A stretch of 64,000 nt of DNA from Marinobacter iranensis (GCF_029207565.1 NZ_JANCMW010000011.1:119903-183902); one strand, 5' to 3'; shown: positions 9,482-18,913, counted from the stretch's first letter. Program-made: numbers and translations. The notes: generated by a model not told the origin, from the letters alone.

Positions 9482-9540
9482 TCGCTACAATCTGCCTCCC
9501 CCCAACTGCACGTCCTTATTACCTCAGCCTTTCACTATGA

Positions 9541-9653
9541 TTAACACATCCTATGAAAGTAGATTCAGAAAGCGCTTTTTCTGATGAACTTTTAGTTATA
9601 AAATATTCAGTATATATTTCATTTTAGAATATATTGATATTCCGGCAGGCTAT
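9541..9653 (+). promoter_or_regulatory. AT-rich promoter region with a dyad upstream of the sulfonate-like ABC operon
   Basis: This stretch is far more AT-rich than its surroundings. It holds an imperfect dyad at 9565-9584 centred on AAAGCGCTTT, followed by TTTAGTTATAAAATATTCAG-type sequence with possible -10 elements. A regulator of nutrient limitation (sulfur or nitrogen) could bind here, but nothing identifies it. Confidence 0.4.
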
Positions 9654-10424
9654 ATGAAACTTCAGTTCAGTCAGGTAACCAAATCTTTTGGCGACCTGAG
9701 CGTTATCAAGCAATTCGACACCACCATCGAAACTGGAGAAATAGTGGCACTCGTTGGCCCCTCCGGTTGTGGTAAATCCACGCTGCTGCATATGGTCGCG
9801 GGTTTGCAGAGTGCCTCTTCCGGCACATTGACAGCCGGTGGTAAAAGCGTCTCGAAGCCATCACCGGAGCGAACCCTGGTGTTCCAGGAGCATGCCCTCT
9901 ACCCCTGGATGACGCTGATCGAGAACGTGGCCCTGGCCCTGGAGTTCCAGAACCAACCCAAGCAGGCCGCCCGTGCAGAAGCCCGTAAATGGCTGGACCG
10001 GGTAAAGCTTACCGGGTTCGAGGAATATTACCCGCACCAGGTGTCGGGTGGCATGCGCCAGCGTTGTGCCCTGGCGCGGGCCTTTATTGCCCGGCCTCAG
10101 GTTCTTTTGCTGGACGAGCCGTTTGGTGCTCTCGATGCACTCACACGAATGACACTGCAAAGCGTTCTGAAAGACCTGATCGAGGAAGAGCGCCCAACGG
10201 TGGTTCTGGTCACCCACGATGTGGACGAAGCCCTTTACCTGGCAGACAGGGTGCTGGTGTTCAGCAACCGCCCCGCCGTTGTGCTCAAGGAACTTACCCT
10301 GGGCCATATTCCCAAAACCCACGACTTGTCAGCGTTCGCCGATATTCGTCGCGACGTTCTGAACCTGCTCGGTATCGACACCGACACAACCTCAACCCCT
10401 GTTGAGCAAGGAGAAACTGTATGA
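9654..10424 (+). CDS. ABC transporter ATP-binding protein (SsuB/TauB/NrtD type)
   Basis: 256 aa. Walker A GPSGCGKST at about residues 36-44, Q-loop in FQEHALYPW, signature VSGGMRQR, Walker B VLLLDEPFGALD and the H-loop in VTHDVDEA are all intact. This is the cytoplasmic ATPase of a nitrate/sulfonate/taurine-class importer. The last four bases overlap the binding-protein gene (ATGA), so translation is coupled. It is first of three genes ending at 12177. Confidence 0.92.
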   Translation: MKLQFSQVTKSFGDLSVIKQFDTTIETGEIVALVGPSGCGKSTLLHMVAGLQSASSGTLTAGGKSVSKPSPERTLVFQEHALYPWMTLIENVALALEFQNQPKQAARAEARKWLDRVKLTGFEEYYPHQVSGGMRQRCALARAFIARPQVLLLDEPFGALDALTRMTLQSVLKDLIEEERPTVVLVTHDVDEALYLADRVLVFSNRPAVVLKELTLGHIPKTHDLSAFADIRRDVLNLLGIDTDTTSTPVEQGETV

Positions 10425-11404
10425 TTCGCTGGTTACTTACGGCTGTTCTGGCACTGATGATTGCCAGTCCTGTGACTGCGGCAGAAGAATTCCGGGTCGG
10501 TTACGTCCGGGTTATGGACGACGCCCAGGCTATGCTGGCCTATGAGGCGGGGCTGTATGAAAAGTACGGTCTGGACGCAAAACTGATCGAATTCAGCTCC
10601 GGTACCGACCTTATAAAGGGTATCGTTGGCGGCCAGCTTGATATTGGTGTGCTTGGGTTCTCCAACGCCTTCACCTGGGTGTCTCGCGGAGCGGACCTGA
10701 AAATCGTCGGCGGCGCCCAGCGCGGTTATCACTCCCTGCTGGTGCGTGAAGATTCCGGCATCGAGTCGGTAGCGGACCTGAAGGGCAAAAACCTGGCTTC
10801 CCAGAAGCAGGGTAGCACTGCCGATATCGTGCTCAAGGGCGTGATGCTGGACAATGCCGGCCTTCAGCCCGACGACCTGAACATCATGGGCGTGGCACCG
10901 GCAGTGGCCGTTCAGTCGCTGGTCGGTGGTCGTGTTGACGCTGCTTTCCTGTTCGAACCCTACGACCGCATCGCCCAGCTGGTGGCCCCCGTTAAACAGA
11001 TCTATGAGATCGGCGAAGTCTGGCCGTTCCCCTGCATGGTGGTGATCACCTCGGCCGAGACCCTGAAGAATCGTAAAGACGTTCTCTGGGCCGCTCTGGA
11101 TGCCCAGCGTGAGGCCATCGAGATGCTGGAAAGCGAACCCGCCAAGGCGGCCCCGCTGATCACCGACTACTTCATTAAGGATGAGTTTGTCGAGTCGCGC
11201 AATCAGGGCAAGATTCCCGCCGAGAAGGTCATTACCCAGGCCATCCAGACCAACGACTTCAGCGCCAAGCTGAGCGAGAACGACATCAGTCGCATGAAGG
11301 AACTGGCCGGCATCATGAAGGCCCAGGGCATTCTGCCAGCGGAAGGCGACTTCAACGTTGACGCGCTGCTTGATCTGTCCTGGCAGAAGGCCCGTGAGCT
11401 TTAA
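10421..11404 (+). CDS. ABC transporter periplasmic substrate-binding protein (SsuA/TauA/NMT1-like)
   Basis: 327 aa with a cleavable signal peptide (MIRWLLTAVLALMIASPVTAA). The mature part has the family's RVGY start, the helix-dipole binding segment EFSSGTDLIKGIVGGQLDIG, and GVAPAVAVQSLVGGRVDAAF at the second lobe. These proteins deliver sulfonates, taurine, nitrate or pyrimidine precursors to the membrane complex. No catabolic gene (such as a TauD or SsuD monooxygenase) lies next to it, so the substrate is open. Confidence 0.88.
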   Translation: MIRWLLTAVLALMIASPVTAAEEFRVGYVRVMDDAQAMLAYEAGLYEKYGLDAKLIEFSSGTDLIKGIVGGQLDIGVLGFSNAFTWVSRGADLKIVGGAQRGYHSLLVREDSGIESVADLKGKNLASQKQGSTADIVLKGVMLDNAGLQPDDLNIMGVAPAVAVQSLVGGRVDAAFLFEPYDRIAQLVAPVKQIYEIGEVWPFPCMVVITSAETLKNRKDVLWAALDAQREAIEMLESEPAKAAPLITDYFIKDEFVESRNQGKIPAEKVITQAIQTNDFSAKLSENDISRMKELAGIMKAQGILPAEGDFNVDALLDLSWQKAREL

Positions 11405-11406
11405 GC

Positions 11407-12177
11407 ATGAGCACTAATCAAACCACCGGCGTCGCCAGCAAACGGGCCTATGTGGTCGCCATCGCCGTCATCCTGTTCTTCTGGCAGGTGGCGGCCTGGT
11501 TCCTGCCGGACTTTCTGATGCCGGACGTGCCCGCCGCCTTTGTCCGCCTGTGGGAAGAGTTCAATAGCCCAACCTTTTGGGAAGGGTTGGGCAACAGCAT
11601 GACCCGCCTGGGTGCGGGCTATGGCTCCGCGATTGTACTTGGCATCCTGATCGGGCTGGTGGGCGGCACCCTGAATGCGGTTCGCAGCCCACTCAAAGCC
11701 GCCATCATCATTCTACAATCGATCCCTTCCATTGCCTGGGTGCCGCTATTCCTGATCCTGATGGGCTTCGGCAACCTTCCAATCATTGTGGTGGTGGCCA
11801 TTGGTGCTTTTTTCCCCACCGCATTGAGCGTAATGAATGCCACTGAAAGTGTGGAGAAAGTGCATATTTCGGCAGCCAGAGTGATGGGCGCCTCAAAATT
11901 CCAGATGCTCAAGCGGGTATATTTCCCGGCCGTCACTCCAGAACTGATCACTGGTGCCCAGCTGGCCTTCGGCAACGCCTGGCGCGCGCTGATTTCCGCC
12001 GAGATGATCGTCGGTTTCAGTGCCGGCCTTGGCAAATCCCTGGCCTATTCCGGTGAAATCGCCGACATGACCGGGGTGATGACCAACATCCTGGTGATCG
12101 CCATCCTGGCCGCGGTGATTGATCAGGTCATCCTTGAACGCATCAAGCACCGGCTGCTGCGTTACCAGTATCTGTAA
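11407..12177 (+). CDS. ABC transporter permease (SsuC/TauC type)
   Basis: 256 aa with about six membrane segments and the BPD_transp_1 EAA-like loop (AARVMGASKFQMLKRVYFPA, about residues 157-176) that contacts the ATPase. It begins two bases after the binding-protein stop and completes the three-gene importer. A hairpin with a T-rich tail follows. Confidence 0.92.
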   Translation: MSTNQTTGVASKRAYVVAIAVILFFWQVAAWFLPDFLMPDVPAAFVRLWEEFNSPTFWEGLGNSMTRLGAGYGSAIVLGILIGLVGGTLNAVRSPLKAAIIILQSIPSIAWVPLFLILMGFGNLPIIVVVAIGAFFPTALSVMNATESVEKVHISAARVMGASKFQMLKRVYFPAVTPELITGAQLAFGNAWRALISAEMIVGFSAGLGKSLAYSGEIADMTGVMTNILVIAILAAVIDQVILERIKHRLLRYQYL

Positions 12178-12195
12178 ATTCTGTTTCCGCTTTCC

Positions 12196-12224
12196 GGGAG
12201 GCGCCCTGCCTCCCCACTTTTCTT
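12196..12224 (+). terminator. Intrinsic terminator of the first ABC operon
   Basis: A 7-bp stem GGGAGGC/GCCTCCC with loop GCCCT is followed by CACTTTTCTT, 18 bases after the permease stop. The T-rich tail overlaps the start of the next promoter. Confidence 0.7.
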
Positions 12225-12252
12225 GACAGACTCCACACCCTCCGACTATTAC
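12223..12252 (+). promoter_or_regulatory. Probable sigma-70 promoter of the branched-chain-type ABC operon
   Basis: A perfect -35 TTGACA (12223-12228) is followed 18 bases later by TATTAC (12247-12252), 4/6 to the -10 consensus. It lies about 120 bases upstream of the first gene, leaving a leader of roughly 110 bases. Confidence 0.5.
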
Positions 12253-12369
12253 TGAATGTCAGTTCAATTGGCAGTATCTGCAACCTTTTCAGAAAAAAGT
12301 TTGAATAACAAAGAATAACGAACTTCCGGCACACCAGTCGCCGACTTGAACCGAAAGGGGTGTATTTCC

Positions 12370-13158
12370 GTGAACAACCAGGCTGCGGACGAGCAGGCAA
12401 CACCTTCCCCGATCATCCTTGAAACCCGGAATCTACAGAAAGATTTCAAGGGCTTTACCGCCATCAACAACGTCAACGTGAAAGTGGAGACAGGCAGCAT
12501 CCATGCCCTGATTGGCCCCAACGGTGCCGGCAAAACCACTTTTTTCAACCTGCTGACCCGGTTTATCAAAGCCAGTGCAGGCCAGATTATCTACGACGGC
12601 AAAGACATCACCCACTCCCGGCCCGCCGGCATTGCCCAGCAAGGCATGATCCGCTCGTTCCAGATCTCGGCGGTGTTTCCCCACCTGTCCGCCCGTGAAA
12701 ATGTGCGCATTGCCCTGCAGCGCACATTAGGGGTGTCCTACCAGTTCTGGCGCTCCAAACGGGTTCTGGATCAGCTGAATGAGGAAGCCCAGACGACCCT
12801 GGAACTGGTGGAACTCGGCTCCTTTGCCGACACCAAGGCAGGTGAATTACCCTACGGCCAGAAGCGGGCCCTGGAAATTGCCACCACCATCGCCCTGAAG
12901 CCCCGGCTGATGCTGCTGGACGAGCCCACCCAGGGCATGAGTTCCGAGGATGTGGGCACAGTCACCGATCTGATCAGACGGGTGGTCGAAGGCCGGACCA
13001 TCGTGATGGTGGAACACAACCTGAATGTGGTTTCCAGCCTGGCCGATACCATCACCGTGCTCAACCGGGGGGAAGTACTGGCGGAAGGCGATTACGAGAC
13101 CGTATCCACCAACCCTGCCGTGATGGAAGCCTACATGGGAACCACCGATGTCGCCTGA
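12370..13158 (+). CDS. ABC transporter ATP-binding protein, LivG type
   Basis: 262 aa from GTG 12370, nine bases after AAAGGGG; a TTG at 12346 gives an 8-residue extension without its own ribosome site. Walker A GPNGAGKTT, Q-loop RSFQISAVFPHLSARENV, Walker B LMLLDEPTQGMSSED and MVEHNLNVV are typical of the LivG subfamily of branched-chain amino-acid and urea/amide importers. The signature motif is replaced by LPYGQKRALEIA, normal for this subfamily. It is first in a five-gene transporter operon and overlaps the next gene by 11 bases. Confidence 0.9.
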   Translation: MNNQAADEQATPSPIILETRNLQKDFKGFTAINNVNVKVETGSIHALIGPNGAGKTTFFNLLTRFIKASAGQIIYDGKDITHSRPAGIAQQGMIRSFQISAVFPHLSARENVRIALQRTLGVSYQFWRSKRVLDQLNEEAQTTLELVELGSFADTKAGELPYGQKRALEIATTIALKPRLMLLDEPTQGMSSEDVGTVTDLIRRVVEGRTIVMVEHNLNVVSSLADTITVLNRGEVLAEGDYETVSTNPAVMEAYMGTTDVA

Positions 13159-13867
13159 TCAACGCCCGGAATTGCTCCGAATTGAAAACCTGCACGCCTG
13201 GTACGGCGAGTCTCACATTCTCCACGGTATGAACCTGATCCTGCGAGAGGGCGAAGTGATCACGCTGCTGGGCCGCAACGGGTCCGGGCGCACGACCACG
13301 TTGAAAGCCATTCTTGGCCTGGTGGGCCGGCGCACCGGCTCGATCAAGATCCACGGCACGGAAATCATCAACATGCCCACGCACCGGATTGCCCATGTCG
13401 GCAAACTCGGCTACTGCCCGGAGGAGCGTGGCATTTTTGCCTCCCTCAATGTCGACGAAAATCTGGAACTTCCACCGGTGGTCGCCGAGGGCGGCCTGTC
13501 GGTAGACGACATCTACACCATGTTCCCTAACCTCAAGGAACGGCGGAAAAGCCAGGGCTCGAAACTCTCCGGCGGTGAACAGCAGATGCTGGCCATTGCT
13601 CGTATCCTGCGCACGGGTGCCACCCTGCTGTTGCTGGACGAGATTACCGAAGGACTGGCGCCGGTGATCCTGAAATCCCTGGGGCAGGTGATTCGTAAAC
13701 TCCGAGAGAAGGGGTTCACCATCATCCTTGTGGAACAGAACTTTCGCTTTGCCGCACCTCTGGCGGACCGTCACTATGTCATTGAGCACGGTCAGGTGGT
13801 GGAACAGATTGAAGCCGCTGATCTTGAGGCCAAAAAAGAGCAGTTGAACAGGCACCTGAGTGTCTGA
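13148..13867 (+). CDS. ABC transporter ATP-binding protein, LivF type, with Arg in Walker A
   Basis: 239 aa, the second ATPase of the Liv-type importer. The fold motifs are present: LSGGEQQMLAIARIL signature, LLLLDEITEGLAP Walker B, LVEQNFRFA. The Walker A is GRNGSGRTT: the usually invariant Lys is Arg (codon CGC). I recall Arg here in some LivF homologues, so it may be a subfamily trait rather than damage. The start overlaps livG-like codons, implying coupled translation. Confidence 0.9.
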   Translation: MSPDQRPELLRIENLHAWYGESHILHGMNLILREGEVITLLGRNGSGRTTTLKAILGLVGRRTGSIKIHGTEIINMPTHRIAHVGKLGYCPEERGIFASLNVDENLELPPVVAEGGLSVDDIYTMFPNLKERRKSQGSKLSGGEQQMLAIARILRTGATLLLLDEITEGLAPVILKSLGQVIRKLREKGFTIILVEQNFRFAAPLADRHYVIEHGQVVEQIEAADLEAKKEQLNRHLSV

Positions 13868-13931
13868 GCCCGAGGGCCTGGGGCACCACAGGCGCACCGA
13901 CCCTGAATCTAACAAGAAAAGGAATACCACT

Positions 13932-15149
13932 ATGTTCAAGCACTGGAAACAAGGTCTGGCAAGCACCGTCGTAATAGCCACATTGGTGATGCCGCTCACC
14001 GCAACCGCCGAACTGACAGACGGTAAACTCAAAATTGGTGTACTCAGTGACATGTCCGGGGTTTACAAGGCTCTCGAAGGCCCCGGCGCTGTGGTTGCTG
14101 CCAAAATGGCCATCGAAGACTTTGGTGGTTCCGTCCTCGATCAACCGGTGGAAGTCATCTCCGCCGATCACCAGAACAAGCCGGATATCGGCGCCAGCAC
14201 CGCCCGGGAATGGATCGATGCCGAGGAAGTCGACATGATCACTGCCCTGGACAACTCCTCGGTGGCCCTGTCGGTGCAGGGACTGGCCAATGACAAGAAG
14301 ATCATCACCATGAACACCGGCGCCGGCACCACTGCCCTTACCGAGGACCAGTGCACGCCTTATGGCATTCACTATGTCTACGACACCCACGCGTTGCCTG
14401 TGGGCACGGCCACGGCCATGGTCAAGAACGGCGGCGAGAGCTGGTTCTTTATCACCGCCGACTATGCCTTTGGCCACTCCCTGCGGGACAATACCGGCGC
14501 GGTAGTGGAGAGCCTCGGTGGTGAAGTGGTTGGCAACGTTAACGCGCCGCTGTCCACCAACGATTTCTCGTCCTATTTGCTACAGGCTCAGTCCTCCGGT
14601 GCCGACGTTATCTGCCTGGCCAACGCCGGGCAAGACACGGTGAACGCCATCAAGCAGGCCAACCAGTTCCAGATCGTGCAAAGCGGGCAAAAACTGGCGG
14701 GCATGCTGGTGTTCATCACCGACGTTCATAGCATGGGCCTGGACATTGCCCAGGGGCTGCAGTTCACCACCGCTTTCGTATGGAACCAGAACGACGAAGC
14801 CCGGGCCTGGTCAGAGCGCTTCTTTGAACGCCACGGCGCCATGCCCACCATGGTGCACGCCGGGGTTTACTCCGCCGTCACCAACTACCTGAAAGCGGTC
14901 GAGGAGACCGGTACCGACGACAGCGATACCGTTCGCGCCAAGCTGGGCGAGATGACCCTGAACGATATGTTTGTGAAGAATGGCTCCATCCTGCCCAATG
15001 GCACCATGCTGCACGACATGTACCTGGTGGAAGTGAAGAAGCCCTCCGAGTCCGAAAGCGAATGGGACCTGCTGAGGGTGGTATCGAAGATTCCAGCGGA
15101 GCAGGCGTTTATTCCGCTGTCCGAATCCAAGTGTCCGCTGGTTAACTAA
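13932..15149 (+). CDS. Branched-chain-type ABC transporter substrate-binding protein
   Basis: 405 aa from ATG 13932, which follows AAAAGGA and begins a signal peptide (to about LTATA); a longer in-frame start overlapping the previous gene would bury it. The Peripla_BP_6 fold is clear: LKIGVLSDMSGVYK, GPGAVVAAKMAIEDFGG, DHQNKPDIGAS, ITADYAFGHSL. These proteins bind branched amino acids, urea, amides or aromatic acids in the periplasm. The neighbouring ornithine-cyclodeaminase-like gene hints at an amino-acid-like ligand, which is inference. Confidence 0.88.
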   Translation: MFKHWKQGLASTVVIATLVMPLTATAELTDGKLKIGVLSDMSGVYKALEGPGAVVAAKMAIEDFGGSVLDQPVEVISADHQNKPDIGASTAREWIDAEEVDMITALDNSSVALSVQGLANDKKIITMNTGAGTTALTEDQCTPYGIHYVYDTHALPVGTATAMVKNGGESWFFITADYAFGHSLRDNTGAVVESLGGEVVGNVNAPLSTNDFSSYLLQAQSSGADVICLANAGQDTVNAIKQANQFQIVQSGQKLAGMLVFITDVHSMGLDIAQGLQFTTAFVWNQNDEARAWSERFFERHGAMPTMVHAGVYSAVTNYLKAVEETGTDDSDTVRAKLGEMTLNDMFVKNGSILPNGTMLHDMYLVEVKKPSESESEWDLLRVVSKIPAEQAFIPLSESKCPLVN

Positions 15150-15187
15150 CGGCAGGATCAACCACTGCTTCCGGGGAGAAAACCGAC

Positions 15188-16084
15188 GTGTCAATGCAGG
15201 TCATACTGGCCCAGGCGCTGCTTGGGCTGAACGTGGGTGTGTTTTACGCCATGTTGAGCCTGGGGCTGGCAGTGATATTCGGCTTGCTGAATATCATCAA
15301 CTTTGCCCATGGCGCCATGTACATGCTGGGGGCGTTCATCGCCCTCATCGGCTACTCTCTGCTGGAGCAATGGTTCGGAATCAGCCTTCAGATAGGATTC
15401 TGGGCGTCGCTGCTGGTGGCGCCCGTTATCGTCGGCATTCTTGGGGTACTGATTGAGCGCCTGATGCTCAAGCGACTGTATGAGCTCGATCATATTTACG
15501 GGCTGCTGCTCACCTTCGGCATCACGCTCATCCTTCAGGGCCTGTTCGCCAACTATTTCAATGTGTCCGGCACGCCTTACCCGGGCCAGCCGGAAGCACT
15601 CAGCGGTGTGGTAAATCTCGGGTTCATGTACTTCCCCACATACCGCCTGTTTGCCATCGTGTTTTCGCTGGTGGTCTGTTTCGCCACCTGGTGGGTCATC
15701 GAACACACCAAACTCGGTTCCAGGCTGCGGGCCGGCGTGGAAAACCCCGACCTGACCCAGGCTTTCGGCCTGAATGTCCCCCTGATGGTCACCCTGACCT
15801 TTGCCTTTGGCGCTGGCCTGGCCGGCCTGGCTGGCGTGCTGGCGGCGCCGATCTATTCTGTCAGCCCACTGATGGGGGCCGACCTGATCATCGTGGTGTT
15901 TGCCGTGGTGGTCATCGGCGGCATGGGCTCGATCATGGGAGCCATTCTCTCCGGCCTCGCCCTGGGACTGGTGGAAGGCCTTACCAAGGTTTTCTACCCA
16001 CCCGCCGCCAGTACCGTGATTTTCTTCCTTATGGTGCTGGTGCTGCTGTTCCGCCCCGCCGGCCTGTTTGGTAAGGAGAAGTAA
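15188..16084 (+). CDS. ABC transporter permease, LivH type
   Basis: 298 aa from GTG 15188 with GGGGAG upstream. About eight membrane segments and the LivH motif GLNVGVFYAMLSLGLAVIFGLLNIINFAHGAMYMLGA near the start (residues about 11-47). It pairs with the LivM-type permease five bases downstream to make the membrane channel. Confidence 0.92.
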   Translation: MSMQVILAQALLGLNVGVFYAMLSLGLAVIFGLLNIINFAHGAMYMLGAFIALIGYSLLEQWFGISLQIGFWASLLVAPVIVGILGVLIERLMLKRLYELDHIYGLLLTFGITLILQGLFANYFNVSGTPYPGQPEALSGVVNLGFMYFPTYRLFAIVFSLVVCFATWWVIEHTKLGSRLRAGVENPDLTQAFGLNVPLMVTLTFAFGAGLAGLAGVLAAPIYSVSPLMGADLIIVVFAVVVIGGMGSIMGAILSGLALGLVEGLTKVFYPPAASTVIFFLMVLVLLFRPAGLFGKEK

Positions 16085-16089
16085 GCGCC

Positions 16090-17010
16090 ATGACCAACCG
16101 CATCCTCTTTGTCCTCATGCTGGTGGCAGGCCTGACCGCGCCCCTGTTCGCCTATCCGGTGTTCGTCATGGACCTGCTGTGTTTTGCACTGTTCGCCTGT
16201 GCCTTCAACCTGTTGCTGGGCTATGCCGGCCTGCTCTCGTTCGGCCATGCCGCGTTCTTCGGCGGCGCCGCCTACATTACCGGTTACGTCACCAAGGAAT
16301 GGGGCTTTACCCCGCTGCTTGGCATACTCGCCGGCGCGGGGTTTGCCATGGTGCTCGGCGCGGCCTTCGGCTTCCTGGCCATACGCCGCCAGGGCATATA
16401 CTTCGCCATGGTGACCCTGGCACTGGCCCAGATCATTTACTTCCTGGCCCTGCAGATGCCCTTCACCGGCGGCGAGAACGGCCTGCAAGGCATTCCCCGG
16501 GGGCACCTGTTCGGCCTGATTGACCTGAACAACTCCCTTACCATGTACTATTTTGTGTTTGCCATCTTCGTTATCGGCTTCGGCATTATTTACCGCACTA
16601 TCAATTCGCCGTTCGGTGAAGTACTGCAGGCGATCCGGGAAAACGAATCCCGCGCCCTCTCCCTGGGCTACGATGTGGATCACTTCAAACTGCTCGCCTT
16701 CGTGATATCCGCCACCCTGGCCGGTCTGGCCGGTGCCACCAAGGCAATCATATTTCAGTTTGCCGCGCTCACCAGCGCTCACTGGCAAACCTCCGGCGAA
16801 GTCATTCTGATGACCCTGGTCGGCGGACTGGGCACGGTATTCGGCCCGGTGGTTGGCGCCATCCTCGTGGGCGCACTCAGCCACGAGCTGTCCGCTTTTG
16901 GTTCCTGGGTACAGGTGATACTCGGTACTATTTTCGTGGTCTGCGTCATGGTATTCCGTCGCGGCATCATCGGTGAACTCCAGCGACTGGTCAGTCGAAA
17001 GCAGGGTTAA
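16090..17010 (+). CDS. ABC transporter permease, LivM type
   Basis: 306 aa with eight to nine membrane segments and the LivM signature NLLLGYAGLLSFGHAAFFGG at about residues 36-55, plus AIRENESRALSLGYDV, the ATPase-contacting loop. It shares one base of its stop region with the start of the following gene, so the enzyme gene is co-transcribed with the transporter. Confidence 0.92.
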   Translation: MTNRILFVLMLVAGLTAPLFAYPVFVMDLLCFALFACAFNLLLGYAGLLSFGHAAFFGGAAYITGYVTKEWGFTPLLGILAGAGFAMVLGAAFGFLAIRRQGIYFAMVTLALAQIIYFLALQMPFTGGENGLQGIPRGHLFGLIDLNNSLTMYYFVFAIFVIGFGIIYRTINSPFGEVLQAIRENESRALSLGYDVDHFKLLAFVISATLAGLAGATKAIIFQFAALTSAHWQTSGEVILMTLVGGLGTVFGPVVGAILVGALSHELSAFGSWVQVILGTIFVVCVMVFRRGIIGELQRLVSRKQG

Positions 17011-17954
17011 TGTATATGCGTTTCATTTCTGCACAGGAGGTGGCCGGCGCACTGGCATGGCCGGCACTGATCGAGCGTCTCGCGACCACCTTCCGCGAGG
17101 GCGTGGAAGCGCCACCAAGACATCATCACACCATGCATCGCCCGGATGGCGAGGCCACCATGCTTCTGATGCCGGCCTGGGAAGAGGCTGGTTACATCGG
17201 CATGAAGATGGTCAACGTATTTCCGCAGAATGCCAGCGCCGGCCTGCCCGCTATCTCGGGTCTGTACATCCTGTGTGAGGACCAGCATGGTTATCCGCTC
17301 GCCTGTATCGACGGCAGCGCCCTGACCAGCCGTCGAACCGCAGCAGCCTCAGCGCTCGCGGCCCGGGAGCTTGCACGGAACGATGCTGAATCGTTGCTGG
17401 TGGTCGGTACCGGCAAGCTGGCACCGATGCTGATTGAGGCTCACGCGGCCGTTCGACCAATCCGCACCGTGCGGGTGTGGGGCCGAAATCCGGACAAGGC
17501 AGAAGCCCTGGCCGACAAATTCCGCAACCGGTTCTACTGCGAGGCAGTGACCGATCTGGAAACCGCGGTACCGGAGGCAGACATCATCAGCTGCGCAACC
17601 CTGTCGACCGAACCGCTGATCCGGGGCGAATGGCTACAACCTGGCAGCCATCTGGATCTGGTGGGTGCATTCCGGCCATCCATGCGGGAAACCGACGGCC
17701 AGTGCCTTGCCCGCAGCGAGGTATTTGTGGACACCTACGCCGGTGCCCTGGGCGAGGCTGGTGACATCCTGCAGGCCATCGACGAGGGCGTGTTCAGCGA
17801 GGCCGGCCTGAGGGCCGAGCTGGCAGAGTTACTGCGAGGCGACAAGCAGGGACGCACGAACGACAAGGCCATCACCCTGTTCAAATCAGTCGGTGCCTCG
17901 CTGGAAGACCTGGCCGCCGCCATTGAAGTCTGGGAAACCCTCGAAGGCGGCTAG
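17010..17954 (+). CDS. Ornithine cyclodeaminase/mu-crystallin family protein
   Basis: 314 aa. The NAD(P)-binding region VVGTGKLAPMLIEAHAAVRP with RVWGRNPDKAEALADKF is characteristic, as are the N-terminal substrate residues (EAPPRHHHTM) and GYIGMKMVNVFPQN with its Lys. Family members deaminate ornithine to proline, reduce cyclic imines such as pyrroline-2-carboxylate, or dehydrogenate other amino acids. Its start is fused to the end of the importer operon, suggesting that it metabolises the imported compound. The exact reaction is not resolved. Confidence 0.85.
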   Translation: MYMRFISAQEVAGALAWPALIERLATTFREGVEAPPRHHHTMHRPDGEATMLLMPAWEEAGYIGMKMVNVFPQNASAGLPAISGLYILCEDQHGYPLACIDGSALTSRRTAAASALAARELARNDAESLLVVGTGKLAPMLIEAHAAVRPIRTVRVWGRNPDKAEALADKFRNRFYCEAVTDLETAVPEADIISCATLSTEPLIRGEWLQPGSHLDLVGAFRPSMRETDGQCLARSEVFVDTYAGALGEAGDILQAIDEGVFSEAGLRAELAELLRGDKQGRTNDKAITLFKSVGASLEDLAAAIEVWETLEGG

Positions 17955-17959
17955 CTCGG

Positions 17960-18913
17960 TCAGTCCCTCTCACCCCGAAGCCCGCCTTCAATGGCCTGAC
18001 TCACCAACCAGCGCCGTAGCAGTTGAATTCCCTTTTCACGGCGGCGGCTGGTTTTCCAGGCGAAATAGAACTTGTCACCGGTCATCACCGGGTGACAGGG
18101 CACGCGGACGAAATCACCTGAATCCTTCCGCGTACTCAACATGTAGTCATTGGTCAACGCGATACCCTGATGAAAACGGGCCGCTTCCAATGCCAACAGC
18201 ATGTGACTGAAGTGCTGTATACGCGCCGTGCCCGGAATTTTCTGGTCCACCGCCCGATACCATACTTCCCAGTCACCGGCGGCCTTGTCGAAAATGCTGT
18301 GGGTTGAAAGCAACGGAAACCGCGACACTTCCCCGGGCGACAACTCCGGCTCATCCAGCCCCTCAACCTCCGTGTCCCGCCCCAACTCACGACGGATGCG
18401 CTGCCAGTAATCTTGACTGCACACCGGAAACAGCCGCTCGGTATACAGCAACTCATAACTGAACGCCGCCGACGAAGGCTTGATGGTAATAAAACAATCC
18501 GCCACCCGGTCCGACAACACCGGATTCTCACTGCTCATCTCCAGCGACAGCTCCAACTGCGGATGCTCCCGCTGCAAATCCGGCAAACGAGGCACCAGCC
18601 AACGCACCGCAAACGAGCTGAACACCGATAGCCGCAATCGCGACTCCTCGTGGCCCAGTAGCTGCTCACTCACCCGCTCAATCTGCAATAGGGCCGACCC
18701 CACCCCATCCAGATACTGCCGCCCCTCATCGGTCAGCGTCAGAGTGCGGCCACTGCGCCAAAACAGCTTCTCACCGAGATAGGTCTCCAACTGCTTGATC
18801 TGGTGACTGATCGCGCTCTGGCTTACGGCCAGTTCCTCCGCCGCCAACGAAAAGCTGTTCAACCGGGCAACGGCCTCAAATACAGGGAGGGATTTCAGGG
18901 GTGGAAGCTTCAT
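17960..18913 (-). CDS. LysR-family transcriptional regulator (GcvA-like)
   Basis: 317 aa. The winged helix-turn-helix is at residues about 6-65 (FEAVARLNSFSLAAEELAVSQSAISHQIKQLE), followed by a LysR substrate-binding domain. The start KLPPLKSLPVFEAVARLNSF is typical of the GcvA/AmpR-like branch. It converges on the ornithine-cyclodeaminase-like gene with only five bases between stops and could regulate that operon or the DMT gene across the repeat element. No operator was identified with confidence. Confidence 0.9.
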   Translation of the reverse strand: MKLPPLKSLPVFEAVARLNSFSLAAEELAVSQSAISHQIKQLETYLGEKLFWRSGRTLTLTDEGRQYLDGVGSALLQIERVSEQLLGHEESRLRLSVFSSFAVRWLVPRLPDLQREHPQLELSLEMSSENPVLSDRVADCFITIKPSSAAFSYELLYTERLFPVCSQDYWQRIRRELGRDTEVEGLDEPELSPGEVSRFPLLSTHSIFDKAAGDWEVWYRAVDQKIPGTARIQHFSHMLLALEAARFHQGIALTNDYMLSTRKDSGDFVRVPCHPVMTGDKFYFAWKTSRRREKGIQLLRRWLVSQAIEGGLRGERD

